From contig CM056379.1 of the NCBI GenBank assembly GCA_029718625.1, positions 52,411,579 through 52,475,578 on the forward strand: a DNA stretch of 64,000 bases, given 5' to 3'. A program made the translations under genes and the position numbers. Of this stretch, positions 22,650 to 34,910 are shown piece after piece. This stretch comes from Synaphobranchus kaupii. Taxonomy: Eukaryota > Chordata > Actinopteri > Anguilliformes > Synaphobranchidae. The notes beneath the pieces were generated by a model. It saw only the letters and a program-made list of their open reading frames with translations. It was not told the DNA's origin and did no database searches. The stretch's first letter is position 1; the number at the start of each line of letters is the position of its first letter.

Positions 22650-24238
22650 GGACTTGTATGACAACATTGATATCTACACCTGTCTTGTTTTAAGGACATA
22701 ATTGAAGTTGATTGAAGCTAATAGAAGTTGGCAGACAGTCTCAAGCAACTAGGCTACTCCTGTATCAGTAGCAAACTAACGTTAGCTGTGCCAACAAAAA
22801 AGAGCAGCATGAAGTAGTTTGCTAATAATAGTGGGTCAGTGATACATAACAAATGTGTGTCACGTTCCAACAATATCCTAGTGCAACGCTATTTCCCTAT
22901 TTACATTTTTAATGCCGCTCATTGGATCAATAAACGTTGATGTAATTTTGTGCAACTATACATTACTTTACGGAGAGCTTATGGTCTACTAGTTTTGTGT
23001 TAAGGACACATGGTGCAACCAAATTTAGTAGCTGTAAACTAACTAGCTAGCTACTAAGCCTGTAGTGTGAGCTTTACGTTCCAACTTAAGCAGAACTTAT
23101 GAATAGGTGGTGCAACCCTACCCTGATTCTCAAAGGTGTGTGTGTCAGAGCATGTGAGCGGAAGTGAGTGAGGAGGGGAAGCGGACGTAATTTAAGTAGA
23201 GTGATGAGCACTATTAGGACGTTACCACTATATTGTGATAAAAATGGACATCACATTTTATTTTCAGATACCACATTAGTTTAGTTCATAAAATATACAT
23301 TTATTAATCGTTTTGTTAGCCTATATAGAGAGTTTAAGTTGTTTTAATTACCTGTTGACATTTTCTGTACACAGAGAGTGCACACATTGACAGCATTCTC
23401 ACAAGTTTTTTATTTGCTCAAAAACAACATCTCAATAACAATATCCTCTGATCTACTTGGAGTTTGCTCGTCTCCACTCCTCTACAAAATGAACCGCAGT
23501 GTCCAGACAGAACAAATCAATTCCAACAGTAGCTTATGACACCTGCAAATAGCCTACATATGTTCTCTTTTATGTGGGTGGTTTAGGTCTGATCAGTTGT
23601 TTGTAATGAACGATTATTTTGCTGCTGCATTTTTACCGTAATTACTCGAAATTTAGGCATGGCGACCCCTGCTCATAACCCTTTCGCGCGTACCATCACA
23701 AATATGTAATCATTCCAGAACTGGTCCAAAAGTGTACCATCACAAATATGTGATTAGAATGTATCATTAGAACGTTCAGTTGAGAATCTCGTCACAAGGG
23801 TCACTGCCTTCTAAAGTGCAAACATGACTCCAATGCGGTGCCTACAAGTCGTTTATTGCTGTACTATAATACAAATTATGTTACTATAGTTGTTATCATC
23901 AGAGTAGTCATCTAGTTTCTTTTGTAGCCTACTGTATAGGGTGACCATATATTAGATTTTTAAAAAGAGGACACTATGCCATTTTGAGTATTATAAATAG
24001 GACAGTCTCAGCTTTCTGCCGATGACAATATTAATTTAAATCTCAACTGTCACCAAACCATGTTGTTGATTTCTTCAAATAAAAGAAGAAGTAGCGATCC
24101 GCCGAGTTCATTAAAGGCTACAGAACGTTAATTCAGATATATATCATCATTAACAGTTAGTCCACGTTATCTTGGACTTTGTGCAGAATTTAGGCATGTC
24201 GTTGTTTGTCCTTTGTGCAGAAAACTTGTCGACGAACC
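22650..24238. other. intergenic sequence between the two solo LTRs
   Basis: No recognisable gene. There is one short internal repeat, accatcacaaatatgt, at 23693-23708 and 23737-23752. Not LTR-retrotransposon internal sequence: no reverse transcriptase, RNase H or integrase motifs in any frame. Confidence 0.5.
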
Positions 24239-26339
24239 TGTCATGGTTTTTTAACCGTTTCCCTATGCGATCGTTTTCCTTAGTGGCCACGCGAGGGTGC
24301 TGCCCTTTTAGTAGATGCTTGCTCCACCCTGCTGAGCTTCTGTTAGCGTCTACACCTGTGCGTGGTCACTAAGAGCTATTTAAGCCTTCCGTTTCCTTTT
24401 ATCGGGGCTTCGACATTAATTGTTCATTGTTCATTGTTTTGTACTGTGGTGTTTTTGTTGGTTGTGAGTTACTCATACCATTTGGGCTACTCGCCTATTT
24501 TAACGCTTCTTTGTTGAGGCAGGGCTTATTTCTTGCTGGCTTGGTAGTTACTTATCTCGTAGAAGTTTGGGACCGTAAATCTCTGCTCTATTTCGCCTTG
24601 TTGTGCTTTTTCTCCGTGTATGGAGATTTGGGCGATTCTGTTCGTAACTGTAGTTCTGTTCGCCCTTCGGTGCATGTCGTCTCATGGGAGATCGGGCGTT
24701 TCGCTTCTACTAGGTTGCTTAGCTTGTAGAAGTGTAGAGTAGCTGTTCTTTGTTCCCTTTCGCCTGTTATTGGCTTTTACTGAGAGTCCTGGCGTTTGTT
24801 TCTACTCATTTCCGTGTTACGGTGAGCCAGTGAGTAGCTTTGGTACGTTTATTCCCTGTTTTGTCTCCTTCTCATGGACTACGTTCCCCTTTGTTGTGAG
24901 TCGGGGTTTTTCATTACATTTCCCCTTACTGAGAGGCAGGGCTTGTGTTTGTGTTTGTGCTTGTGTTAGTCAGATAGCCGATAGTTTCGGTGCAGCTGTC
25001 CTTTCGTCTTTTGTGCTCTTTCTCCGTGTATGGAGATTTGGGCGATTCTGTTTGGAACTGTAGTTCTGTTCGCCCTTCGGTGCAATTCGTCTCAGGGAGA
25101 CCGGGCGATGTTTTGGACATGTTTGCGTTTGACTGCGAGTCTCAATCTTAGCCATGGAACGTTAAATCTCTGTTCCTGTTCGCCTCGTTACATTTCCCCT
25201 TACTGAGAGGCAGGGCTTGTGTTTGTGTTTGTGCTTGTGTTAGTCAGATAGCCGATAGTGTCGGTGCAGCTGTCCTTTCGTCTTTTGTGCTCTTTCTCCG
25301 TGTATGGAGATTTGGGCGATTCTGTTTGGAACTGTAGTTCTGTTCGCCCTTCGGTGCAATTCGTCTCAGGGAGACCGGGCGATGTTTTGGACATGTTTGC
25401 GTTTGACTGCGAGTCTCAATCTTAGCCATGGAACGTTAAATCTCTGTTCCTGTTCGCCTCATTACATTTCCCCTTACTGAGAGGCAGGGCTTGTGTTTGT
25501 GTTTGTGCTTGTGTTAGTCAGATAGCCGATAGTGTCGGTGCAGCTGTCCTTTCGTCTTTTGTGCTCTTTCTCCGTGTATGGAGATTTGGGCGATTCTGTT
25601 CGGAACTGTAGTTCTGTTCGCCCTTCGGTGCAATTCGTCTCTTAGGGAGACCGGGCGATGTTTTGGACATGTTTGCGTTTGACTGCGAGCCTCAATCTAA
25701 GCCGTGGAACGTTAATTATCTGTTCCTTCACCTCGTTGCATTTCTCCTTTCTGAGAGGCTTGGGCGTGGCTTTCTATTTTAAGCTTGGTCATTTTGCTGG
25801 TAAGGGTATGGGACTGCGGTGCTCTGTTGGCTCGCCTGTAAAATGTTTCTTCCCCCCTGGGGAGATCGGGCGTTTACCTCCTTTATGTTCTGCATGTGAC
25901 TGCCTGCTTAAGGCCGGAAGTAGCCACGGAACGTTATGTCTGTTCCTTCGCCTCCTATACCAATAGGTATTAGTTTTCTGTGTTTACTGTGTGTTTTGTT
26001 TGTGCCATTGTGCTACTCGCCTGTTCTTATGCGTCTCGTTATCGAGACAGGGCGTTCTATTTCCGGCTCATTTTTTAGTTACTTAGCTTGTAGAAGTATG
26101 GGTTAGCAGTTCTTTGTTCCCTTTCGCCTTGTTGGGTTTTCTTGTTGTGAAACCAGGCGTTAGTTCTTCTACTCTGTGGTATGTAACAGTGAGCCGGTCT
26201 GTAGCTGTGGTGTGTGTGTGTGTTTGTTGTATTGTCTCCTCCCTTATCTGCGGGGTTTCCCGCCTTAGTGGCCCTAGGGCTTTAAGAATCCCCTTGCTGC
26301 GTTTGGCTCCTCCTTCCTCACACGTCACGCCCCATTACA
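24239..26339. mobile_element. solo LTR, 2101 bp, same family
   Basis: TGTCATGG...CCCATTACA ends with an exact 5-bp duplication gaacc (24234-24238, 26340-26344). It shares agctatttaagcc...gggcttcga(c/t)attaattgttcat and the 3' segment gcggggtttcccgccttagtgg with the first LTR. It is about 320 bp longer, in large part because of a 274-bp internal tandem repeat. Confidence 0.87.
24931..25752. repeat. 274-bp tandem triplication inside the LTR
   Basis: The anchor gagaggcaggg starts at 24931, 25205 and 25479, exactly 274 bp apart; a diverged fourth start lies at 25753. Units contain tggagatttgggcgattctg and gttcgcccttcggtgca. The first LTR has shorter, diverged duplications of the same motif (about 21290, 21370, 21850). 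Confidence 0.92.
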
Positions 26340-26344
26340 GAACC

Positions 26345-27114
26345 ATTCGACGAACAGGAAGATAAATGCTTTGAATTGCTGTTTATTAATTTATTTGCCA
26401 CTCGATGACAGGTCGCGTATTTGCTGGGACCACAGTCAAAAAATAATCTGCTTTGAACTCGGCTTACTTTTCGTTACTTGTTGCTCCTCTGACATTGATT
26501 GAGTTTAAAACATGGGCGATGTCTTCCTCTGGAGAGTGTAGCTATCTGGCCTAACTTCCCTGAAGTAAAAAGTTGTGAATAAAATTTCAATACCAATACC
26601 AATGTATATATCTGTTCGACCATCAACAATATCTGTATCTGTATTCGGATTAGAAACCGGAAGTGGGCGTGGCTTCAACCAGAAGTCGTGTTACATATAG
26701 GAAATGTTATCTTTTCTAGTCTAAAATTAATTGTTATTGCAATTTATGAGTATTCACCCCCCTCACTGTCTTTCATAAATACTTTTTAAAAGAACTACAT
26801 TCTGTACTTTATACTTATGTATCTATTGGGTTTTTTTTTTGTGAAAGGTTGTTTTTGTTAACCTATTTAAACCCCCCACCCCCTAACTGGGGGACACTGA
26901 ACAATAATTTTGGATAAGAACTGGAAAAAAGATGAGGTACAATATATAATCAACTCAGAATAAAAAGGCAGTTTTATTATACATTTGAATGGAAACTATT
27001 TCCATAATAGCAGCCCTTTCTGCCGTTGTACTGTATTGTACTTTTTTTGTTATTTTTTATTTTACTATATGAACTTTGATACATAAATGATTATAGTAAT
27101 ATTCTTATCATTAC

Positions 27115-27156
<42 letters not shown>

Positions 27157-28189
27157 GCTTTATACAATTCAAGGAGAAGACTTAAGGATTATTGCGTAAT
27201 GATTTATTGAAAAAAAAAACACACTAAATGAAAAAAGTAAAATGAACAGTCCAACAAGATGCATTTCTGAGCTAACAGTAACAACAAAGTTCTAGAACAC
27301 CTGAAAAGCTTTTAATTCAATAAAATGAAAAAAGTCTGGATATGGCTGCATTTCAACAGCTTTTAATATGCTTTTAGTATTCCATTGGTTAAACTGATCA
27401 CCGCGACAAGCCTAGTTAAAAAAAAAAACTTTCTGCAGTGTAAAACGTCACATTTTCGTTTTATTAATTGCGTTGCAAGTTTGGGCTCATGGAATGGCGA
27501 GATTGACGGAATTGATTACGCAGCCATACGGAGGCAGACCGGACGGTCGGTAGCCTACAGTTTAAAAATACAAACAACACAACTAGCGTAAATACAATAA
27601 TGATTTTTATAGCCAGTAAGTGAAATTTCAAAAGGGGACATAGGCTACTGATTCTAGCTGTTCCTTTGTGTTCTTTTAAAAGGTGTTTTTACGTTCTGAA
27701 AAACTGGCGAGATTAAGCACAGCTAAATTAAAACGAGCAGCATTAAAGGGACAGTATCGTTTGCATGCAAGATGTTGAGATTTTTCATTTAACGTTTTGT
27801 TTCTTTTTCTTTTGCTCTCACAAGATTGACGCACGCCTATATAAACAAGGCACACTGTTCGATTATAACGAGCATGTTAAAGATATAGGTTGAGTAGGCT
27901 ATCCGTAATTGCAGGGGACTGCCGATTCAGTCGCATGGACCATATCGAACGGCTCCATCCCTAATGATATATTTTAATGTTTTAATAAACAATGCAGTGC
28001 TTAATTCTGTAAAGTTCAGAAGAGGCATACACAGACAGGTGGCTGCTGAATCAAAGATTTCCCTACTGCAATTGAATTATTTCCCGCATCCGAATATGAA
28101 CTGGCAACTTCGGATAAGAAAAAATCAGTTTCCAACCCACTATCCGTGCACTTCCGGATTTCGGCTTCGGCCTCGGGCACACCCCTACC
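26345..28189. other. intergenic sequence
   Basis: No gene recognised. AT-rich, with an (ATT)n microsatellite at 27113-27157 and several A/T runs. Short ORFs have no family resemblance. Confidence 0.5.
27113..27157. repeat. (ATT)n microsatellite
   Basis: About 13-14 ATT units. Confidence 0.95.
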
Positions 28190-28990
28190 CCACAATATTC
28201 AAATCTTCCATCTACATGTTTATTAATCAAGAAAAGAGTAGGCCTAGGCTACTATTTAGACCTGTGTGTCCTAACCTTAACCTAGTGATAACACTGCCTT
28301 CCTTCCTATTTCCCCGTCCAGATCGTCTATTCCCAACCAAAGGATTTATTCTAAATAAAGGCCCTTACTTTCCCAAGTCCATTCCTTTTGCCATCTCTTT
28401 ATAATTTCATTTTTACTTACCCCTTTAACCTCTGCTTTACTGAATATGGTCTGTCTTTAATGACCTTTTCACTATTTTATCTGCTTCCTCATTCCCCTTA
28501 ACGCCAACATCAGCAGATATCCATACAAACCTAACACTTTGTCTTCGTCTTTGGATTCTGAATAGTGATTGAAGAATCTCAAATAAAATATGCTGTCTGC
28601 TACGGGAATTAAAAGACTCTAAACTCATTAATGCCGCATATGAGTCGGAACAGGAGACCACCCTCTCCGGTTAGGCTTCTTCTACCTATTGTAAGGCAAT
28701 TACCATAGCCAACAATTCTCTTGAAAATACAGACATTTATACAATTCAATAGATGTCATTTTATAATCTTTTTGCCTCCTTGATTTCCAACTCCAGGATG
28801 ACAAAAGCAGCAGAAACTCTCTGTCTTTTGAGGCATGTGTATACAGTATATTTGTAAAAATCCATAAAACCTATATTTCTAATATGTTTATTAACCATAC
28901 TTTCAAAATCCCCCCTCCATTCATCTCTTATTTGCTTATGCAGCTCAAAATTTACCATTCGTTGTGGCAATAACCAAGGAGGTATAGGCT
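28190..28990 (-). mobile_element. LINE fragment with RNase H domain (I/Nimb-like)
   Basis: The minus strand at 28761-28985 reads PQRMVNFELHKQIRDEWRGD, the segment before RNase H. At 28437-28661 it reads SDSYAALMSLESF, then FVWISADVGVKGNEEADKI, a clear RNase H core (S-D-S and GNEEAD). Stops and frameshifts separate the pieces. RNase H in a non-LTR element points to the I group; a different 3' end of the same type lies at 17159-17733. Confidence 0.75.
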
Positions 28991-29078
28991 GGACGCACTA
29001 CAATTGGACTGTGTGCTAAAACCATAGACTAGAAGGCTAAAACTCAGGTTGCGTGAGATCACAGTAGCACATTACGTA

Positions 29079-30701
29079 CAGTTGAAGTCTAAAGTTTACT
29101 TAGCCAAACCCATTTAAACTCAGTTTTTCACAATTCCTGACATTTAATCCTAGTAAACATTCCCTGTCTTAGGTCAGTTAAGACCACAACTTTAATTTAA
29201 GAATGTGAAATGTCAGAATAATAGTAGAGAGAATTATTTATTTCAGCTTTTATTTCTTCACATCATCATCACATTCCCAGTGGGTCAGAAGTTTACATAC
29301 ACTCTGTTAGTATTTCGTAGCGTTGCCTTTAAATTGTTTAACTTGGGTCAAACGTTTTGGCTAGCCTTCCACAAGCTTCTCACAATAAGTTGCTGGAATT
29401 CTGGCCCATTCCTCCTGACAGAACTAGTGTCAGGTTTGTAGGCCTCCTTGCTCGCACACGCTTTTTCAGTTCTGCCCACAAATTTTCGATTGGATTGAGG
29501 TCAGGACTTTGTGATGGCCACTCCAATACCTTGACTTTGTTGTCCTTAAGCCATTTTGCCACAACTTTGGAAGTATGCTTTGGGTCATTTTCCATTTGGA
29601 AGAGCCATTTGCGACCAAGCTTTTAACTTCCTGGCTGATGTCTTGAGATGTTGCTTCAATATATCCACATAATTTTCCTTCCTCATGATGCCATCTGTTT
29701 TATTATTAAGTGTACCGGTCCCTCCTGCAGCAAAGCACCCCCACAGCATGATGCTGCCACCCATGTGCTTCACGGATGGGATGGTGTTCTTCAGCTTGCA
29801 AGCCTCACCCTTTTTCCTCCAAACATAATGATGGTCATTATGGCCAAACAATTAAATTTTAGTTTCATCAGACAAGAGGACATTTCTCCAAAAAGTAAGA
29901 TCTTTGTCCCCATGTGCAGTTGCAAACTGTAGTCTGGCTTTTTTATGGCGGTTTTGGAGTAGTGGCTTCTTCCTTGCTGAGCAGCCTTTCAGGTTATGTC
30001 GATATAGGACTCGTTTTTACTATGGATATAGATACTTTTGTACCTGTTCCCTCCAGCATCTTCACAAGGTCCTTTGCTGTTGTTCTGGGATTGATTTGCA
30101 CTTTTCGCACCAAAGCACATTAATCTCTAGGAGACAGAACGTGTCTTTTTCCTGAGCGGTATGATGGCTGCGTGGTCCCATGGTGTTTATACATGCGTAC
30201 TATTGTTTGTACAGACGAACGTGGTACCTTTAGGCATTTGGAAATTGCTCCCAAGGATGAACCAGACTTGTGGAGGTCCACAATTTTCTTTCTGAGGTCT
30301 TGTCTGATTTCTTTTGATTTTCCTATGATGCAAAGAGGCACTGAGTTTGAAGGTAGGCCTTAAAATACATCCACAGGTACACCTCCAGTTGACTCAAATA
30401 ATGTCAGTTAGCCTATCAGAAGTTTCTAAAGCCATGACATAATTTTCTGGAATTTTCCAAGCTGTTTAAAGGCACAGTCAAATTAGTGTATGTAAACTTC
30501 TGACCCACTGGAATTGTAATATAATGAATTAAAAGTGAAATAATCTGTCTGTAAACAATTGTTGGAAAAATTACTTGCACAAAGTAGATGTCCTAACTGA
30601 CTTGCCAACACTATAGTTTGCTAACATGAAATCTGTGGAGTGGTTAAAAATGAGTTTTAATGACTTCAACCTAAGTGTATGTAAACTTCCAACTTCAACT
30701 G
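29079..30701 (-). mobile_element. Sleeping Beauty-like Tc1 element, inactivated
   Basis: 1623 bp between TA dinucleotides (29077-29078, 30702-30703), ends CAGTTGAAG...CTTCAACTG. Inner direct repeats gtgggtcagaagtttacata near 29280 and its complement near 30490 give the IR/DR layout of salmonid-type Tc1 elements. The minus strand encodes decayed transposase: GKSKEIRQDLRKKIVDLHKS (paired-like DNA-binding domain), [29 protein letters not shown] and [20 protein letters not shown]. Frameshifts divide it into at least three frames, so no active protein is made. Confidence 0.92.
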
Positions 30702-30799
30702 TAAATGCGTAAAGAACGTCTGACGTTATTTTCTAACTAGTATTCATGATGTTCATGATGTTAGCTAATTTCTTGTACAATGGCTGATATAGAGCAGGG

Positions 30800-30880
30800 G
30801 TTTTCAACCTTTTCTTATGATCCAGGGACCCCCTCCTGAGATGTAGCAGCTGGACCACCAGCTGTGGTGAATAGATGGTG
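30800..30880. mobile_element. hAT terminus fragment
   Basis: Contains caggggttttcaacctttt and gggacccc, as in Charlie-type hAT termini. No matching right end is found nearby, so it is a fragment. Confidence 0.35.
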
Positions 30881-31937
30881 AGGAGTGATTTAATTTGTCT
30901 TTTGCTATTTAGGCCAGAATCCTCTTTATTCGGGACATTTCCTCTTTTTGGGACCCAAAATATCCATCCAGGTGGGATTTCTAAATTCCTGAAAAATCTC
31001 CAGGATTTTGGTCCATTCTTTTCATAGACCATATATAAATACATGGCGTAATATTGTGTTTGTTCCACAGACTACTTATTTTACAAACTTGAACTATAAT
31101 TCCCAATGTGCATATTTGTAACATGACTTGACTTTGTTTATAACTTGACATAACATGATAACTTGTCAAATGTCATTACTAGGAGACACGGCAGCGTCCC
31201 TCTGTTGCCTGTTGTTGTTTAAAGAGCATCTTAATAGCTAGTGATCATTAAGACAGAGAGGGCTTCTATGTGTGTAGTAGACTTTCATGCCTATTTGATG
31301 AGCAATATGCCCCTGCTGGGAAAGATATGATCTTCAGGAAAGTATGCCTGGACACATCAGGAGGTATGAAAAGGGCCCTGTGGATGCAATGTTTTAATGG
31401 AAATAGATTTTTTTTAATTGATGTTTTATAAGAAGTAACCATGTAACTTTTCAGAAAAAGTAAATAGTTAAAAGTTAAAAGTATGTAGTTAAAATTGAGT
31501 AAGATTTATTTGGCATGTATTATATTGAGGCATTTGTTATTAGCAAGAAGATTCTTTTTTAAAGAAAAAGACCTGATGGATGCAAACATCCCTAATTTAT
31601 TTTCTCACTTTGAAGACTTTCATTTTGTTATAGCTAATGAGCAAAAGAAGAGAATAAAGGTTAATTAAAAGGTGCATTATTATATTGGGGGCATTTGTCA
31701 TCTGTCATAGCCAAATTATTTATAAGAATAATCTGGCAGACTATGACTGATGTGATATGTGAGAGATGGCCATCAAGGGTTACGACACAATTATTGGTAA
31801 ACTAGAGATCACATTGGGTTATGGAGAAGTCCTAGAGATGTTTATCTGATAGGTAAACCAGGTTTGTCTTGAAGAGCATGAGTGTAGTTTCCAAAAAGCT
31901 GTCTCTTCCTTTTCACATCTTAATGATTTTATTACAC
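30881..31937. other. intergenic sequence
   Basis: AT-rich, no gene, RNA or complete transposon recognised. Confidence 0.5.
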
Positions 31938-31945
31938 TACCACAG

Positions 31946-32761
31946 CAGGGGCGAAAATCTGATATCAACTTTGGGGGGGACAATTACATGATATTTTATC
32001 AAGAACAATTCCTGAGGGGGACACGAAAAGTAGTGCTGTAGGTGGCTAGCTAATGTTTGCTTTAGTTTGCTCCATCGTTTTGCTCGCTAGCTCTGCAAAT
32101 TCAGCTATTGTGTGTGTATGAACCCTGCCAACATAAAACGAAATCGCTATGGTGCGATTGACTGGATTAACTTCCACGTTAGCTACGTGCATTGAGTGCC
32201 TTTCAGACGGTAGACACGAACGCTCTGTCACCTTGCCAGCTAAGAACATTACATTGCTTTGCTAGCTTCTCTCATTGACTCTAATTCAAACAGCTGCAAA
32301 CACTGGTTGATGTTACTGTAGCTAGCTAGCAAACGTCAGCTAACCGCTAGCTAACATAAAGAGTGACCTGTAATTCAATAAAGCGAAAATGAAGACTGGT
32401 GACGATTATAAATGTGTTTGAAGTAAAGAAATGTCTAACATATCCTTTGTTTGAACTAACTACTGACTCGAGGTCAGCCACCAACGACAGACTCTGTCAC
32501 TGTCAGATTCCTTTTCACACACGCACTGTATCATGTGCCACTGCTGAGGGTTGGGGGGGTGCAGTGGATAAAAGCATTGTGAGGCCAAGGGAAGGGGGTA
32601 TTACGTGTCTATAATCAGTACAAGTCCTTTCATTTCTTATTATTAATATTATTGAAATGACATAGTTATGTTTACAGTGATATATTGGGGGGGACAAATC
32701 ATATTTTTCCCAGGATGGGGGGGTCGTGTCCCCCCCGTCCCCCCCGGGATTTCCGCCTATG
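31946..32761. mobile_element. hAT-like nonautonomous element, 816 bp
   Basis: The left end caggggcgaaaatc pairs with the right end gatttccgcctatg. The 8-bp duplication taccacag is exact (31938-31945, 32762-32769). G-rich and C-rich runs (gggggggac / gtccccccc) sit just inside each end. No transposase ORF. Confidence 0.85.
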
Positions 32762-32883
32762 TACCACAGTCATGTGTAGCCTATATGAAGTAGTCGGCCA
32801 AGTGTCTTCATCGATGCCAAGATTTATTTATCTATTTGTTTGTTTGTGCGGGTGCCTGATTTAAGTGTCCCGTCAGTCGCAAG

Positions 32884-33639
32884 CACAGTTCTGTGTAGTG
32901 GTGTGTCGTTCGCGAACGAGTCGGCTCTTTTAGGTGAACGTTGGGAGCCGACTCGCATATCTGAAGAGCCGATTTGTTTTGTAAATGAACACAAGACAAG
33001 TGCTTGTGGTCTTGGTGGAACTTTTATTCGTTTTTTTTCTTCAAGTTCCATCTGTAATCAAAGAGAATAATTTTTTAGGCCAAAAATAAATAAAACCACT
33101 ATAAGAAAATAACATTAATAATAATTTAAAAACCAGTTTAATTTTTGGCCAGTTTAATTGTTCTGATGCTGCAGTTTTGCACATTTATTTTTTAATGCAT
33201 TTATTTATTTTTCTTTGTTATGACGCAATATTATGTTCTATTTTATGAGTGTCTATTTTGTTTTGAAATGTTCAACTACGCACTGTGTTTATTGTACAAT
33301 TTATTTCAAGACATAAAAATGCCCTACTTTCAATGCACATGTGTAATAGCGTCTTACTGTTCTTACATTTATTTAAATAGTTTTTATAACAAACAAAATG
33401 CAAAATAATGTTATTTTGGTAATTAGAAGGTATAGTAAGATTCATTTGAACAATTTAAGTGATAGATGTGCACAAACATCAATCATAGGTAAAAATATCG
33501 CTAACTTTGGCCTATTTTGAAAAAACGGAAATGCTACTGAATGAAGAGCCGTTTGAGAGCCGAAAGAGCCGGCTCTTATTGGTGAGCTGAGCCAAATGAT
33601 CTGACTCAGTGAAAAGAACCGGAATGCCCATCACTAGTG
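32884..33639. mobile_element. hAT-like nonautonomous element, 756 bp
   Basis: Exact 8-bp duplication gtcgcaag (32876-32883, 33640-33647). The termini are imperfect: the right end reads CACTAGTGATG inward, while the left shows CAC, 9 extra bases, then TAGTGGTG. Subterminal agagccg/cggctctt motifs occur at both ends, possibly transposase-binding repeats. No transposase. Confidence 0.75.
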
Positions 33640-33647
33640 GTCGCAAG

Positions 33648-34772
33648 GCAATATATTTCATATTGAGTTCCGTTTCCCTTGTAGTCCTTGTGGGTTTTTG
33701 CTAATCCCCCTCTGTGGTTGATTGCGTGATGAACCAATCATAACACTGATATTAAAATATACCGCGCCAACAAATTGATTGACATTTGTTTTGTCCAATA
33801 AAACAATTTAAAATCCAACTGTAAGGAATGACACGGTCTCTGACGAATAGTGGTAGCATGTTCGCTGAGTATATCATATTTCCTCAACTAACCTGAAAGT
33901 ACCAGTAAGCTTGCATTTAGGAAGGTTTGTGTACTAATAGCGTGTGAAATAAATAGTCCCTTGTCTGTAACCCGTCCACTGTGACTTACTTGCTACGTAA
34001 TTAAAAGGATTTTAATTTATTTCCGATTTTATGACTTGGATATCTGTACATATTTTTTGTAGGGAGCAAATCCGTTCACGAAGCGGGAGAGGCGCACACC
34101 ACCGCCATCAGTTTTTGCGACAAAGGAATTAAGCCGCGAAGCCTTGGCGGAACGAATGAGTCAGTGCCCAAAAAGAGCGTTGCTTTGTGCTATCGTTACT
34201 CTGTAACTTTACCGGCAGAACAGGATCATAACCTGACATAGCAAGCCGTCTAAATAAGTTTAAATCAATTGCCACTGTATAATTACGCATAGGTCTGTTT
34301 TTGTTACGAATTACGGTACTCAACGTTAGCTAATTAGCTAGCTTGTTTGCTAACGTTACCTAGTTAGCGTTATCTTGTTAACTGGATGGAGCTGGGTCGC
34401 CAGCGAAGCAAAAAAATTTTGTCCGACGTCGTTAGATATCTTGCTTGTTGTACAGTTGGGATATTGCCTTTGTGGGGCAGTGGGTGTTCACTATTACCAA
34501 GCTCGTTAGCTGTCTTAGCTATATGAATCACTGCCATACTGGTTTTGTTTAGTTCGAAATATAACCTAACGTTAGTCTATTGTTTTCTTTGATTAACAAT
34601 ACTTGCTAACGTTAGCTATTATGCGTATGGCTGATATAGCTAGCTAACGTTGATTTAGTAATAGCGACGAGCTGGTGAGCTGTAGGTAACGTAACTTAGT
34701 TGGAGAAACATATAATTTCTGTTACAACTATTTGTTGTTATATAGTGGGTTTGTTTATTGAGCGCTGCAGCT
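33648..34772 (+). promoter_or_regulatory. dcaf7 upstream/promoter region and 5' UTR
   Basis: Noncoding sequence before the dcaf7 ATG. 34070-34180 is locally GC-richer (gcgggagaggcgcacaccac). 34318-34650 holds several gctaacgttagc-type palindromes. The transcription start is not resolvable; the ATG context is gctgcagctATGtcg. Confidence 0.4.
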
Positions 34773-34910
34773 ATGTCGCTCCACGGCAAGCGAAAAGAGA
34801 TCTATAAATACGAGGCGCCATGGACTGTGTATGCAATGAACTGGAGTGTCCGGCCGGACAAACGCTTCCGCCTGGCGCTCGGCAGCTTCGTGGAAGAGTA
34901 CAATAATAAG
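34773..34910 (+). CDS. dcaf7: dcaf7 exon 1 (coding part)
   Basis: 46 codons from [16 protein letters not shown] to FVEEYNNK; donor gtgagt, phase 0. Confidence 0.97.

Noticed and set aside
22399..24238. A complete LTR retrotransposon between the two LTRs
   Set aside because: Each LTR has its own different 5-bp duplication and no gag/pol motif lies between them.
24931..25752. Regular repeats with ORFs of 61-102 codons on both strands
   Set aside because: 274-bp tandem units inside an LTR; repeated ORFs merely copy the unit and match no family.
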